From assembly GCA_002366545.1 (NCBI GenBank), contig DFBH01000069.1, positions 1-38,026 on the forward strand: 38,026 nt of DNA, read 5' to 3'. The DNA comes from Candidatus Oleimmundimicrobium americanum. GTDB taxonomy: Bacteria; Actinomycetota; Aquicultoria; UBA3085; Oleimmundimicrobiaceae. A program made the translations under genes and the position numbers. The notes under the pieces are model-generated. The model did not search any database and was not told where the DNA came from. It was given only the letters and a program-made list of their open reading frames with translations. This document shows, one piece after another, positions 1 through 8,521 of this stretch (position 1 is the stretch's first letter; the number at the start of each line of letters is the position of its first letter).

Positions 1-39
1 TCGACAATTTATGATATTCTTTTTTTAACCTTCTTTTAT

Positions 40-69
40 TTGCAAAAGTTTGAATTTAATCTTTATAAA
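40..69 (+). promoter_or_regulatory. Candidate sigma-70 promoter for the TPR gene
   Basis: A -35-like TTGCAA at 40-45 and a -10-like TATAAA at 64-69 are separated by 18 bases, in AT-rich sequence 75 bases upstream of the first gene. This is by-eye consensus matching only. Confidence 0.45.
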
Positions 70-144
70 TTCAAGAAAATTGGTGAAAATTACGATAATT
101 AGAGTAGGGATATTTTAAAGTGATTATAGGAAAAGGTGAGCTAA

Positions 145-894
145 ATAGGAAAGCACGAACATATAAAAATTCCTAAGGTTTCTCGGCGGAGAAAGTTAAT
201 CTTTGGGATTTTAATAATAGTTTTATTGGGAGGGGCAGGTTTGTCTGCCTATTTTCGTGTTCCTGCATTTCTGTATACGCAGACGGGTGGGTTGAACTCC
301 TCTACAACGGAAACTGAAAATTACAGAGAAAATGCGCTTGATTTTTACGAGAAACAAAAGTTTGAGGCGGCGGCAATTGAATTAGAAAGGGCCGTTGTAA
401 AAAACCCGGACGATTTTGAAGCGCGGTATCTTTTAGCTCAGGCATATGAGGCGTTGGGTGAGCTTGATAACGCGATAAACGCTTACGAGAAAGCGGTTGA
501 ATTAAATCCTAAAGATGCTCGTGCTCAATATAACTTGGCAATAGTTTATAAGGCGGCCGGAATGAATAATTTGGCAATTAAAACGTTGGAGAAAGCCGTT
601 AAAAATGATGGAGATTTTGTTGGAGCTCGGTTTATGCTTGCGAAGATGTACTCGGAAGATAAGCAATTTGATAAGGTGGAGGAAGAATACGAAGAGATAA
701 TTGAGATTAACCCTTATGGTTTTGATATGGCGGAGGTCCACTTGGAGCTCGGATTGGTTTATCTAAAGAACGGCAAAAGAGAAGATGCTCTTTTCGAATG
801 GCAAAAGGTTTTGGAGATTGAACCTGAGTACGGACAGGCAAAAGAACTGCTTGAAAAATATAATGTGCTTATTGATGAGGAGACTGTTAATTGA
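145..894 (+). CDS. Membrane-anchored TPR protein with apparent ATA start
   Basis: The protein has a short basic N-terminus (VSRRRK), one hydrophobic anchor segment, then about five tetratricopeptide repeats (motifs such as YEKAVELNPKDARAQYNLA). It is probably an inner-membrane TPR scaffold with an extracytoplasmic repeat domain; the partner is unknown. The only normal in-frame start is TTG at 226, inside the hydrophobic segment, which would destroy the anchor. A strong ribosome binding site (AAAGGTGAG, 132-140) sits four bases before an in-frame ATA at 145, preceded in frame by TAA at 142. I therefore place the start at ATA 145 (249 residues). The gene ends in tandem stops TGA TAG. An ATG at this position misread as ATA is the main alternative. 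Confidence 0.75.
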   Translation: MGKHEHIKIPKVSRRRKLIFGILIIVLLGGAGLSAYFRVPAFLYTQTGGLNSSTTETENYRENALDFYEKQKFEAAAIELERAVVKNPDDFEARYLLAQAYEALGELDNAINAYEKAVELNPKDARAQYNLAIVYKAAGMNNLAIKTLEKAVKNDGDFVGARFMLAKMYSEDKQFDKVEEEYEEIIEINPYGFDMAEVHLELGLVYLKNGKREDALFEWQKVLEIEPEYGQAKELLEKYNVLIDEETVN

Positions 895-917
895 TAGCCA
901 AAATAGCATATTTTAGC

Positions 918-960
918 GTCATTGCGAGTCCCGATGTTTTATCGGGGCGAAGCAATCTCG
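918..960 (+). repeat. REP-like intergenic palindrome, copy 1
   Basis: This is an imperfect hairpin: ATTGC (921-925) pairs with GCAAT (952-956), and CCCGAT (930-935) pairs with ATCGGG (941-946). It has the form 'CATTGCGAG...GCGAAGCAATCTC'. Related elements are at 9182-9216 (inverted) and 16443-16478. It lies between the TPR gene and the cytochrome gene. Confidence 0.6.
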
Positions 961-1080
961 ATTTGGCAATGATAAAATTGAATAGTCGGATGGGCAGATA
1001 ACCACAGAAATGGAAGAAGTCGTCCAATAGCCGTATTAATTAAAAATTTGATTTTAAAGTTCGGGAAAGTGGAGCTAAAG

Positions 1081-4000
1081 ATGAAATCTCTTTTGAGGAG
1101 CAAAAAGAGAATTAAACAAGGTTTTTTGATCTTAGCTATAGGTTTTTTGTGCATAATTTTCTCTACTCTCAGTTTTGCTGCCAACGTTATAACCAACGGG
1201 ACTTTTAATGGAAATTTAGACAACTGGACTCTTTCTAAAGCTGCTTCAAGTAGCACAGACGACGGTGTTCTATATAACACTGATACTGCTACAGCCGATG
1301 GCACAGGTTGTATGCGTGGCCAAACGCGGTTTGAGGCCACTTGGGTCGGTAATGCTACCCAGAATTTTACCGTAAACAGCGGGGTTATTAGCGCAAATTT
1401 GAACTTTACGTGGAGAAAATGGGCCCTGGCCGATGCTTCTAGAAAGCACGATATCAAAGTTGAGTTAATTGACCCCGGTTCAACCACCCGTTATACATGG
1501 ACAGATACTGCCACGAAAGGGGTAGGTACAGGTAGTTGGAATGTTCAAAGCAACATAGACGTAAAAAGCAACATTCAAGCGGGAACGACAGGTAGCTGGA
1601 CAATTAAGATATCGTGGGATTTGCAAGCTGGCAAGGATAAAGGGTATTGTGGCGCCGACTTCGACGATATAAGTTTGGATATCACCTGTGACACGACTCC
1701 TCCAACGACGACGGTCTCAGTTGACCTAACGAATCCAGACGGCGATAACGGTTGGTATGTTACAGTTCCCACGTCCACTTTAACCAGGGATGAGCCGGGG
1801 ACAACTTATTACAAATGGACGGGTCACCCGGAAGCTACTCCGACGGCGGGGTTTTCAACTTATTCCACACCTGTTCAGCCAAGTCAAGATGGGTTGAGGG
1901 ATCTCTGGTATTACAGTATCGATAATTATACAAATCAAGAGGAAACCAAAGTCCTGGAATTTAAAATAGACGCCCAGCATCCCTCGTCCACGATAACAGC
2001 ACCGGTAGATGGTAGTTATATAACCTCGGGTACTACGTATACAGTAACGGGATCGGCCGATGATACGTCGCCCGGCTCTAAAGTGGACGGTGTTGATGTT
2101 TCGCCCGATGGGGGCACCAGTTGGTACGCGGCGACGAATACAGGAACCGACTTTAGTACGTGGGAATATATTTGGACTTTACCCGGCGACGGAATTTACA
2201 CTGTGCAACCGAAGGCAACCGATAAGGCTGGAAATGTTGAAACACCGGGGGCGGGGAACTCGGTTACAATTGATATGACACCGCCTACGGTTGCAAGCAC
2301 CAGCCCTCTTGATGGTTCCGTGGGCGTTGCAAATGCAGCAAATACCTACGCAACGTTCAGTGAATCGATGGAGGCCGGAACGATAACCACATCCACTTTT
2401 ACTCTTCACGATAATACTTCCGATACTGCGGTTGTGGGCGGTGTTAGTTACAATGATGCAACCAAGAAGGCAACCCTTGATCCGACCTCTGATTTGCAGA
2501 CAGACCACAATTATACTGCTATGGTTACCACGGGTGTTAAGGATGTGGCGGGAAACAATATGGCGAGCAATTACACCTGGGATTTCAGTACCCGTCCCCC
2601 TCAAATTCCATCCGGCCTTACTGTTCAGGCACAAGATGCTAAAAATCACCTTACTTGGAACATAAATCCCGAGCCGTTGGTATTTTATAAAATATATCGT
2701 TCTTCCTCTGAAAGCGGAAGCTATCAGCTTATTAATTCGACCGGTGTTGGAGTAACAACGTACGATGATACCGGTTACGGAAATAAGAAGTATTATTGGT
2801 ATAAAATTTTGGCGGTTGATCAGGGGACGCAAAATGAAAGTAGTCAGACATCTGCGGTGAAAAACGATGATGTTTATATATCAAAATCGCTATCCGCAAG
2901 TTCCGGAGGTACACTTGATGCTGCGAATGGCGAAGTTGCTTTAAGCATACCGGCGGGGGCTCTCTCGGGCGATACTACCGTCCACGTTGATGAAACAACC
3001 ACGCCGGCGGGCTTAACTTTGGTGAGCGATTATTTTGATATCGGTCTCGGCGGAGCCACTTTATCTTCGGGAGCAACTTTAACCATAAAATATGATACTT
3101 TAAACCCCGCAAGCTCTGTGTTTTTATCGCACTGGGATGGAAGCAATTGGTCTTACGCGGGAGGCACGGTAAATGCATTGAATTCAACAGTATCTCTTAC
3201 CACGACCATCTTTAGCGGTTACGGCGCAAGTTCCGATACTACGCCTCCGGAGTGGCCCGCTCCCCCAAATATTTTCCTTGAATCTGGAGATGGACATATC
3301 ACCGTTACCTGGACGGCGGCCTCTGATTTAGAGTCGGACATTTCCGGCTACAATATTTTTCGCTCCATAGATTCCACTGTTGATGCCACCGATGAATGGG
3401 TTGGTTCGGTTGACGGTACTACGCTTATTTATCAAGATGATTCAGTTATCCCCGGTGAGGATTACTACTATGATGTTCGAGCAGTAAATGGGGCAGGGCT
3501 TACAGCGTTTTCGGGGAATCCCGCCGGCCCGGAGCATGCCGAGGGAACTGAAAAACCCCACGGCGTTTATGAAAACAATACCGATCTTTGTAAAGATTGT
3601 CATGAAACTCATGATTCCGAGGGCTCCACCTTCATTTTTCGCAGGCAGACGCAGAAAATCACTTGTCTTGTCTGTCATGATGGGACGGGGAGTTCAACGG
3701 ATATTGAAAGCAAATTTGGATACGGAGATACAACCGGCTCCGCTCATTCACTGGAGCCCGATACCGAGCCCGATAGTTCAACCATAAAATACTGCGACAG
3801 TTGTCATACCCCTCATTTTGATCCCACCGGCACTGCCAAGTTAATAAGGGACCCAATAAGAGGAACGACGGTAACCGGAAACGACAACACGGTTTGTTAT
3901 GCCTGTCACGAAAAACTTTCTTATCTTACCATCACTACCGATGCGTGGTGGGGCGAGACCATCTATAACGCGAGCAAACATGCGACCGGCGCGGCCACAA

Positions 4001-5292
4001 GCGCTTTGGGAACATATCCCGATACATCATACACGAGAGGACTTTGTTTGAACTGCCACGATGTTCATGGCTCTCAATACACGGATTTGCAGAGAGATAC
4101 AAGTTATCTGGCGTCCGAGAAGAATCAATTGTGTTATATGTGCCACGATGACTCGTCGATATCATTTGGCTCCACTTATTCGTATAGGGGTAAAACTACC
4201 TATACTGCTTCCGCTCATGGAATCAGCACGAGCACCTACAATCACTGGCCGACGACCGCCGATACAGGCGCGGGGCTTGGAACGGGTGGTGCCGAGGCCA
4301 AGCAGTGTATAAACTGCCACAATCCCCATGGCAAAGATAGGGGAGACGGGACTGCTTATGATTATCTGCTTCTCAGGTGGGAATACGGAACGGGTACTTA
4401 TAAGAGCGATGAAGAGTATCTGTGTTATGGAGTTGCATCAGGAACTTCTAAAGGATCCGGCTGCCATTCTCAAGGGTTTGTTTATACTAATTCGGGAACC
4501 GGTGGATTTTATGGCAGCAATGTTTCCATAAATATCTGGGATTTGTTTAATCCCTCAACAATTCGCGAGGCAGGTGCGATAGCAAGCACCGCCAAGATAA
4601 ATCAACGGCACGATATATCTTACTATGACCAGAATACTTACAATTCGGGTACGAAAATTGAATGTGACGATTGCCACAATCCTCATATAAACAACGATGA
4701 CTACGATTTTTCGACCAAGAGCAGGATTGCGGATCCTGATGGCACGACAAATAATTTTACGAGCAAATATGCAACTTCAAACACTTATGGTGGTAACTCT
4801 TATCGAAGTGTTGCCACGGATCTAGATCCTTCATTTGGCAATAATTTACCCGACTTTGTTGCTTACTGTTTGGCCTGTCATGACAATGTTGACTTGCCTT
4901 CGTCGGTTAGTTGGGGAACGGCAGGTGCTACTAAAGATATAGATAGTGTTTACTTTTCATTAGATCAGCATGGTTCAATAAATGGATATGCTGCTGGTTA
5001 TGGAACACTTAAGCCTCCTTGGCAAAATGGTTCTTATCCATATGCTGCTTTGAACTGCACTGACTGTCATGAGCCTCACGGTTCAGATGGTTTGTATCAC
5101 TTGAAAAATCCAGTGGTGATAAACGGAACTACTATGACAATGACATCGGGTGGCTCCGGAACGGTTACAGACGGATATTACGGGGCGTCTAGCGCAGGGG
5201 CAAACAATGGCTGGTGTTCCTTCTGTCATAGCTTTGATAGTCACAAAAGTAAGGCATGTAGTGATTGCCATTATCACGGTAGAGATTTTTAG
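1081..5292 (+). CDS. Giant secreted multiheme c-type cytochrome with Ig/FN3-like modules
   Basis: The start is ATG 1081, downstream of GTGGAG (1069-1074). Residues 1-33 or 34 are a signal peptide with cleavage near SFA/AN. The remainder of the N-terminal part reads as beta-sandwich modules: a jelly-roll-like domain (NGTFNGNLDNWTL), Ig-like domains (one introduced by ITAPVDGSYI, one SbsA/Big_5-like at SPLDGSVGVANAANTYATFS), FN3-like domains (VFYKIYRSSSESGSY; ISGYNIFRS) and a ZU5-like segment. From residue 837 to the end are 12 CxxCH heme motifs (the first CKDCH, the last CSDCH ten residues from the C-terminus), most in the doubled-CxxCH style with CxxCHxxH. A CX12CH at residues 1115-1129 could bind a thirteenth heme. 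The likely role is extracellular or cell-surface electron transfer on a rigid stalk; electron donor and acceptor are unknown. A terminator follows at 5390. Confidence 0.9.
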   Translation: MKSLLRSKKRIKQGFLILAIGFLCIIFSTLSFAANVITNGTFNGNLDNWTLSKAASSSTDDGVLYNTDTATADGTGCMRGQTRFEATWVGNATQNFTVNSGVISANLNFTWRKWALADASRKHDIKVELIDPGSTTRYTWTDTATKGVGTGSWNVQSNIDVKSNIQAGTTGSWTIKISWDLQAGKDKGYCGADFDDISLDITCDTTPPTTTVSVDLTNPDGDNGWYVTVPTSTLTRDEPGTTYYKWTGHPEATPTAGFSTYSTPVQPSQDGLRDLWYYSIDNYTNQEETKVLEFKIDAQHPSSTITAPVDGSYITSGTTYTVTGSADDTSPGSKVDGVDVSPDGGTSWYAATNTGTDFSTWEYIWTLPGDGIYTVQPKATDKAGNVETPGAGNSVTIDMTPPTVASTSPLDGSVGVANAANTYATFSESMEAGTITTSTFTLHDNTSDTAVVGGVSYNDATKKATLDPTSDLQTDHNYTAMVTTGVKDVAGNNMASNYTWDFSTRPPQIPSGLTVQAQDAKNHLTWNINPEPLVFYKIYRSSSESGSYQLINSTGVGVTTYDDTGYGNKKYYWYKILAVDQGTQNESSQTSAVKNDDVYISKSLSASSGGTLDAANGEVALSIPAGALSGDTTVHVDETTTPAGLTLVSDYFDIGLGGATLSSGATLTIKYDTLNPASSVFLSHWDGSNWSYAGGTVNALNSTVSLTTTIFSGYGASSDTTPPEWPAPPNIFLESGDGHITVTWTAASDLESDISGYNIFRSIDSTVDATDEWVGSVDGTTLIYQDDSVIPGEDYYYDVRAVNGAGLTAFSGNPAGPEHAEGTEKPHGVYENNTDLCKDCHETHDSEGSTFIFRRQTQKITCLVCHDGTGSSTDIESKFGYGDTTGSAHSLEPDTEPDSSTIKYCDSCHTPHFDPTGTAKLIRDPIRGTTVTGNDNTVCYACHEKLSYLTITTDAWWGETIYNASKHATGAATSALGTYPDTSYTRGLCLNCHDVHGSQYTDLQRDTSYLASEKNQLCYMCHDDSSISFGSTYSYRGKTTYTASAHGISTSTYNHWPTTADTGAGLGTGGAEAKQCINCHNPHGKDRGDGTAYDYLLLRWEYGTGTYKSDEEYLCYGVASGTSKGSGCHSQGFVYTNSGTGGFYGSNVSINIWDLFNPSTIREAGAIASTAKINQRHDISYYDQNTYNSGTKIECDDCHNPHINNDDYDFSTKSRIADPDGTTNNFTSKYATSNTYGGNSYRSVATDLDPSFGNNLPDFVAYCLACHDNVDLPSSVSWGTAGATKDIDSVYFSLDQHGSINGYAAGYGTLKPPWQNGSYPYAALNCTDCHEPHGSDGLYHLKNPVVINGTTMTMTSGGSGTVTDGYYGASSAGANNGWCSFCHSFDSHKSKACSDCHYHGRDF

Positions 5293-5387
5293 GTGCTAGC
5301 ATTCTATTTAGGTGAAAATTTCGGTTTCTCTATAAAGCTTTAATTTGATTTTGCCGATATAAAGTAATAGCTAAATATTTAAAAAGA

Positions 5388-5414
5388 TAAGGGGCAAAGC
5401 GCCCCCTTTTTTTT
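5388..5414 (+). terminator. Intrinsic terminator after the multiheme cytochrome gene
   Basis: GGGGC (5391-5395) and GCCCC (5401-5405) form a stem around a five-base loop, and eight T follow (5407-5414). It lies about 100 bases after the cytochrome stop codon. Confidence 0.75.
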
Positions 5415-5583
5415 GTTTGGAAAAATTGTTGAGGGCGAGGTGATGCAACGGTTGTTTATAGAGAGCGGAAGCAGTTGAAAACCTTTGAAGAATTTTTGTG
5501 TAATGGTAATTATATATTCCCAACCAAATTAAAGAACTAAAGTATTATGTTAATGTTGGGCTTTAAATTTATAGGAGGTGTAA
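5415..5583. other. Non-coding leader of the LVIVD gene
   Basis: The sequence between the cytochrome terminator and the LVIVD gene shows no open frame and no RNA fold I recognise. Its only clear signal is a strong ribosome binding site, AGGAGGTG at 5573-5580. A possible -35 (TTGAAG, 5485-5490) and a weak -10 (AATTAT, 5508-5513) are 17 bases apart. Confidence 0.35.
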
Positions 5584-7552
5584 ATAGGGTAAAATTATTA
5601 AAAAACTATCCTTATCTTGCCATTTTACCATCTCGCTTTTTCTTGTAGTTGCTTTAATTTTTATTCCTTTTACAATCAATAATGCTAATGCAGCCACTGT
5701 CGAATCACCGGATATTCAAAAAGAAAACGTTTCCCTTGTCGGTCACCTCTGAGGAGCTTTTTATGATGTATTCGTCTTAGATAATTATCTCTATGCGGCA
5801 ACCGGGAGCGGTCTTCAAATATTTGATATCACGAATCCAAGCTCACCCGCTCTTTTAGGAGAAATCATTCTCCCCGAAGTTGCAAATGAAGTTTTTATTT
5901 TAGGAAATTATGCTTATGTAGCTGATGGAGAAGCGGGGCTTCAAGTAATTGATATCTCAAACCCTTCTTTTCCTACACTTATTGGAAGTTATGATACACT
6001 TGGTTTTGCTCAGGGTGTTTGTGTCTCCGGAAACTGTGCTTATTTGGCTGATCGTTATTATTCAGCTGATTATGATTTTGATCTGCAAGTAATTGATATC
6101 TCAGACCCATCTTCTCCCACACTTATAGGGAGTTGCAAGACATCAGGTTATGCCAATGATGTTTGTGTTTCGGGAAATTATGCTTATATGGTTGCCGGTC
6201 AAGGTCTTCAGATAATTGATATCTCAAATCCATCTTCTCCTGTTCTTGTGGGAAGTTGCGACACACCTGGCCGCGCATGTGATATTCATGTCTCAGGAAA
6301 TTATGCCTATGTAGCCGATGAGCGCTGTGGGCTTCAAATAATCGATATCTCAAATCCTATTTCTCCTATACTTGCAGGATACTATAATACTCCTGGCTGG
6401 GCTTCTGAAGTCTATGTCTTCGAAAATTATGCTTATTTAGCTGATGGGAGTTATGGTCTCCAAGTAATCGATATTTCAGATCCTGCTTCTCCTACGTTTG
6501 TAGGAAACTACGATACACCTGGTTGGGATTCAGGGATCTATGTCTTCGGAAACTACGCTTATGTTGGAAACGAGTGGGCTGGTTTTTTCATCCTGAGCTT
6601 CGATGGCGCTAATAACACTCCTGTAGGAACCGATGTCGAGGTTATTCTTGACCCTGACGTAAAAGTTGCTTTTTCAGAAGTAACTACGGCAGGTAATACG
6701 AGTTTAACCGTAAGTGAAACTAATCCCGGGTCAGAGGTATCTGGGTTTAAATTTCTCAACACTTACTATGACATTGTTACAACAGCAACTTACACGGGGC
6801 CAATTACAATTTCCATAACTTACGATGATTCAGGGCTTTCAGCTGGCAGAGAAAAGAATTTAAAGATTTTTCATTGGGATGGCACGGATTGGGTAGATGC
6901 CACCTTATCTTTGGATACGATAAACAATGTTATAATTGCTGAAGTTCCCTCGCTTTCCTGGTTCGGTATTGCTTATGATATTGCACTACCAGAAATAACA
7001 ATCGATTCTCCAATCGACGGGGAAATTTACACTTTAAACGGAACCGTTCTAGCGGACTGGTCGGCAACGGATACTGAATCTGGAGTTGCGGAGGCAACGG
7101 GAACGGTTGTAAGCGGAGAGGCAATTGATACGTCCACGGTTGGTGAAAAGATCTTCACTGTTACCGCAACTGATAATGCAGGAAATGTGGTGGAAAAGAC
7201 CGTAACTTACCAGGTTGTCTATAACAAAACAGTTTTTCTTTCTCCAATTAAATCCGATGGTAGCAGTGCCTTTAAAGCTGGAAGCACGGTTCCAGCCAAG
7301 TTCCAATTAACGGATGCAAACGGAAACTACGTATCTGATGCTGTTGTAAACTTCAAATATCAACTCGAGGGCGAGGAAGAGCTAATTGAGGGTGTGGCAA
7401 AAAATGCCGATGGTTCTTTGTTTAGATATTGTATAGAGAAGAACCGGTACATCTTCAACTGGAGCACAAAAGGTCTTTCTCCCGGGATATACAATATCTA
7501 TGCAGTTCTTGATGACGGAACTCAAATAGTTGGTCGGCTAAAGCTTAAGTAA
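5584..7552 (+). pseudogene. Secreted LVIVD seven-bladed propeller/PxKF protein with in-frame TGA and broken start
   Basis: Read in one frame from 5588 to 7552, this encodes a signal-peptide-like stretch (FLVVALIFIPFTINNANA), then seven LVIVD-type blades with the recurring pattern V-x-GNYAYVAD...GLQ(I/V)IDIS(N/D)PSSP. A ZU5-like domain with FHWDGTDW follows, then an Ig-like domain (ITIDSPIDGEIY) and a C-terminal PxKF-type domain (FKAGSTVPAKFQLTDANGNY). Two lesions are visible. The start region after AGGAGGTG reads TAA ATAG GGT AAA, one base away from a normal ATG GGT AAA in the correct frame. TGA at 5750-5752 interrupts the first blade with no frame change. The first usual start after it is TTG 6044, which would lose the signal peptide and about two blades. 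Recent pseudogene, readthrough or assembly error are all possible. No enzymatic role is recognisable. Confidence 0.75.
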
Positions 7553-7564
7553 CAACGGAAGGGC

Positions 7565-7602
7565 AAAGGCGGGTGAGATTAGTTCTCACCCGCCTTTATT
7601 TT
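7565..7602 (+). terminator. Intrinsic terminator after the LVIVD gene
   Basis: A 14-bp inverted repeat (7565-7578 with 7584-7597, core GGCGGGTGAGA / TCTCACCCGCC) is followed by a T-rich run, 13 bases after the TAA stop. Because the stem begins with AAA it could work in both directions. Confidence 0.85.
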
Positions 7603-7681
7603 TAAAAAGCTACCAAAATCATAGATGTTAAAATGATTTGTATGTCGACGAACACAAAAGTACCGTTTCTTTTTTTGTGTG

Positions 7682-7801
7682 AAATATTTTCAGGGTCTTT
7701 ATCGGTATAGAGTTGGTGATTACCGTGCTATATACACAAAAACGGTGGAGAGCGTCCTGGTGCTTCGAGTAGGGTACAGAAAAGATGTTCATAGCGGGTA
7801 A
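7682..7801 (+). pseudogene. Truncated RelE/ParE-type toxin relic
   Basis: The frame ending at TAA 7799-7801 reads FQGLYRYRVGDYRAIYTKTV, then a tail ending RKDVHSG. This matches the C-terminal core of RelE-fold toxins and the intact toxin 400 bases downstream (LFRKRVGDYRIIYTISFS). The N-terminal half and any start codon are missing, so it is a remnant of an earlier toxin-antitoxin copy. The rest of 7603-7914 shows nothing I recognise. Confidence 0.7.
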
Positions 7802-7914
7802 TTATAGCTTTTCTCTTCTCGTAATCTCAGCTATATCAGTTGCTGATTGTGTTTCACTTTACTTTATAATTAAAAAGAATTAAAATGAATTTAAATGACC
7901 GCAAAGAGGTGAGG

Positions 7915-8166
7915 ATGTTGAAGCATTTAACTTTAAGATTAGAAGATGAATTTTTTGCGAATTTCAATGGAGTGTGTAAGAAGAAGGGGTATAGTAAAAG
8001 TGGGGTTATTAAGGCAATGCTTAGAGAGTTTTTGCAACGCGAAAAAATTCAATCATTACCCGAAGAGGAATTGACGAAGGAAGAAATGCTCAAAGTTGGT
8101 CAAGGCCTCGAGGAGATAGCTAAAGGTGAAGTTGTAAAGCTTGAGGAGCTTGGACATGGCCTATGA
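7915..8166 (+). CDS. Ribbon-helix-helix (CopG-like) antitoxin
   Basis: This is an 83-residue protein opening with a ribbon-helix-helix pattern (LKHLTLRLEDEFFANFNGVC, then KKGYSKSGVIKAMLREFL). Its C-terminal acidic tail would bind the toxin. It should repress its own operon and neutralise the RelE-type toxin that overlaps its 3' end. AAAGAGGTGA at 7903-7912 favours ATG 7915 or TTG 7918 over the upstream ATG 7885. The gene ends in TGA at 8164-8166, inside the toxin gene. Family assignment is by pattern; the subfamily is uncertain. Confidence 0.75.
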   Translation: MLKHLTLRLEDEFFANFNGVCKKKGYSKSGVIKAMLREFLQREKIQSLPEEELTKEEMLKVGQGLEEIAKGEVVKLEELGHGL

Positions 8167-8413
8167 GGTAGAGCTTTCTAAACAAGCGGGCAGATATCTT
8201 GAGAAAATAAATCGTAGGACGAAAGAAAGGATTATTTGTTCTCTCAAAGAGGTGATAGAAGATCCACTTAAAGGTGACATTGCTAAAATAAAGGGAGTTA
8301 AAGGTCTTTTTCGGAAAAGAGTCGGTGATTACCGTATTATATACACGATAAGTTTCTCCGAAGATAAGGTTTCAGTAGTTAGCATTGTTCCGCGTGGTGA
8401 CGCTTACAAGTAA
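8156..8413 (+). CDS. RelE/ParE-family toxin
   Basis: This 85-residue protein has the RelE/ParE fold pattern: YEVELSKQAGRYLEKI at the N-terminus, DPLKGDIAKIKGVKGLFRKR in the middle, and the hallmark VGDYRIIYTI followed by VSVVSIVPRGDAYK. RelE members cleave mRNA at the ribosome and ParE members poison gyrase; the sequence alone does not say which this is. ATG 8156 lies inside the antitoxin gene (11-base overlap) with GAGGAG at 8143-8148 as ribosome binding site, typical of translational coupling in type II toxin-antitoxin pairs. Confidence 0.88.
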   Translation: MAYEVELSKQAGRYLEKINRRTKERIICSLKEVIEDPLKGDIAKIKGVKGLFRKRVGDYRIIYTISFSEDKVSVVSIVPRGDAYK

Positions 8414-8521
8414 TATGTGATGCGGCAAAAAGGGCTCTCTCGTCGTCGATATTTTCTTTCATAAGCACACTAAAAGACAAACTCATGCTTCTTGTGCTAA
8501 AATTGCTTCCGGTGATTTAAG

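Noticed and set aside
939..1487. Minus-strand frame over the cytochrome start
   Set aside because: It overlaps the REP-like element and signal peptide region; composition is not protein-like.
2179..2832. Long minus-strand open frame inside the cytochrome gene
   Set aside because: It is a shadow of the plus-strand gene, with no ribosome binding site and no recognisable protein pattern.
5415..5583. Riboswitch upstream of the LVIVD gene
   Set aside because: I could not match the sequence to c-di-GMP, cobalamin or other known consensus elements.
5750..5752. Selenocysteine codon in the LVIVD protein
   Set aside because: No convincing hairpin follows the TGA and a propeller blade has no known redox role; pseudogene or sequence error is more likely.
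5584..7552. Alternative genetic code with TGA as sense
   Set aside because: TGA ends other genes here (TPR gene at 894, antitoxin at 8166), and tryptophan is encoded by TGG.
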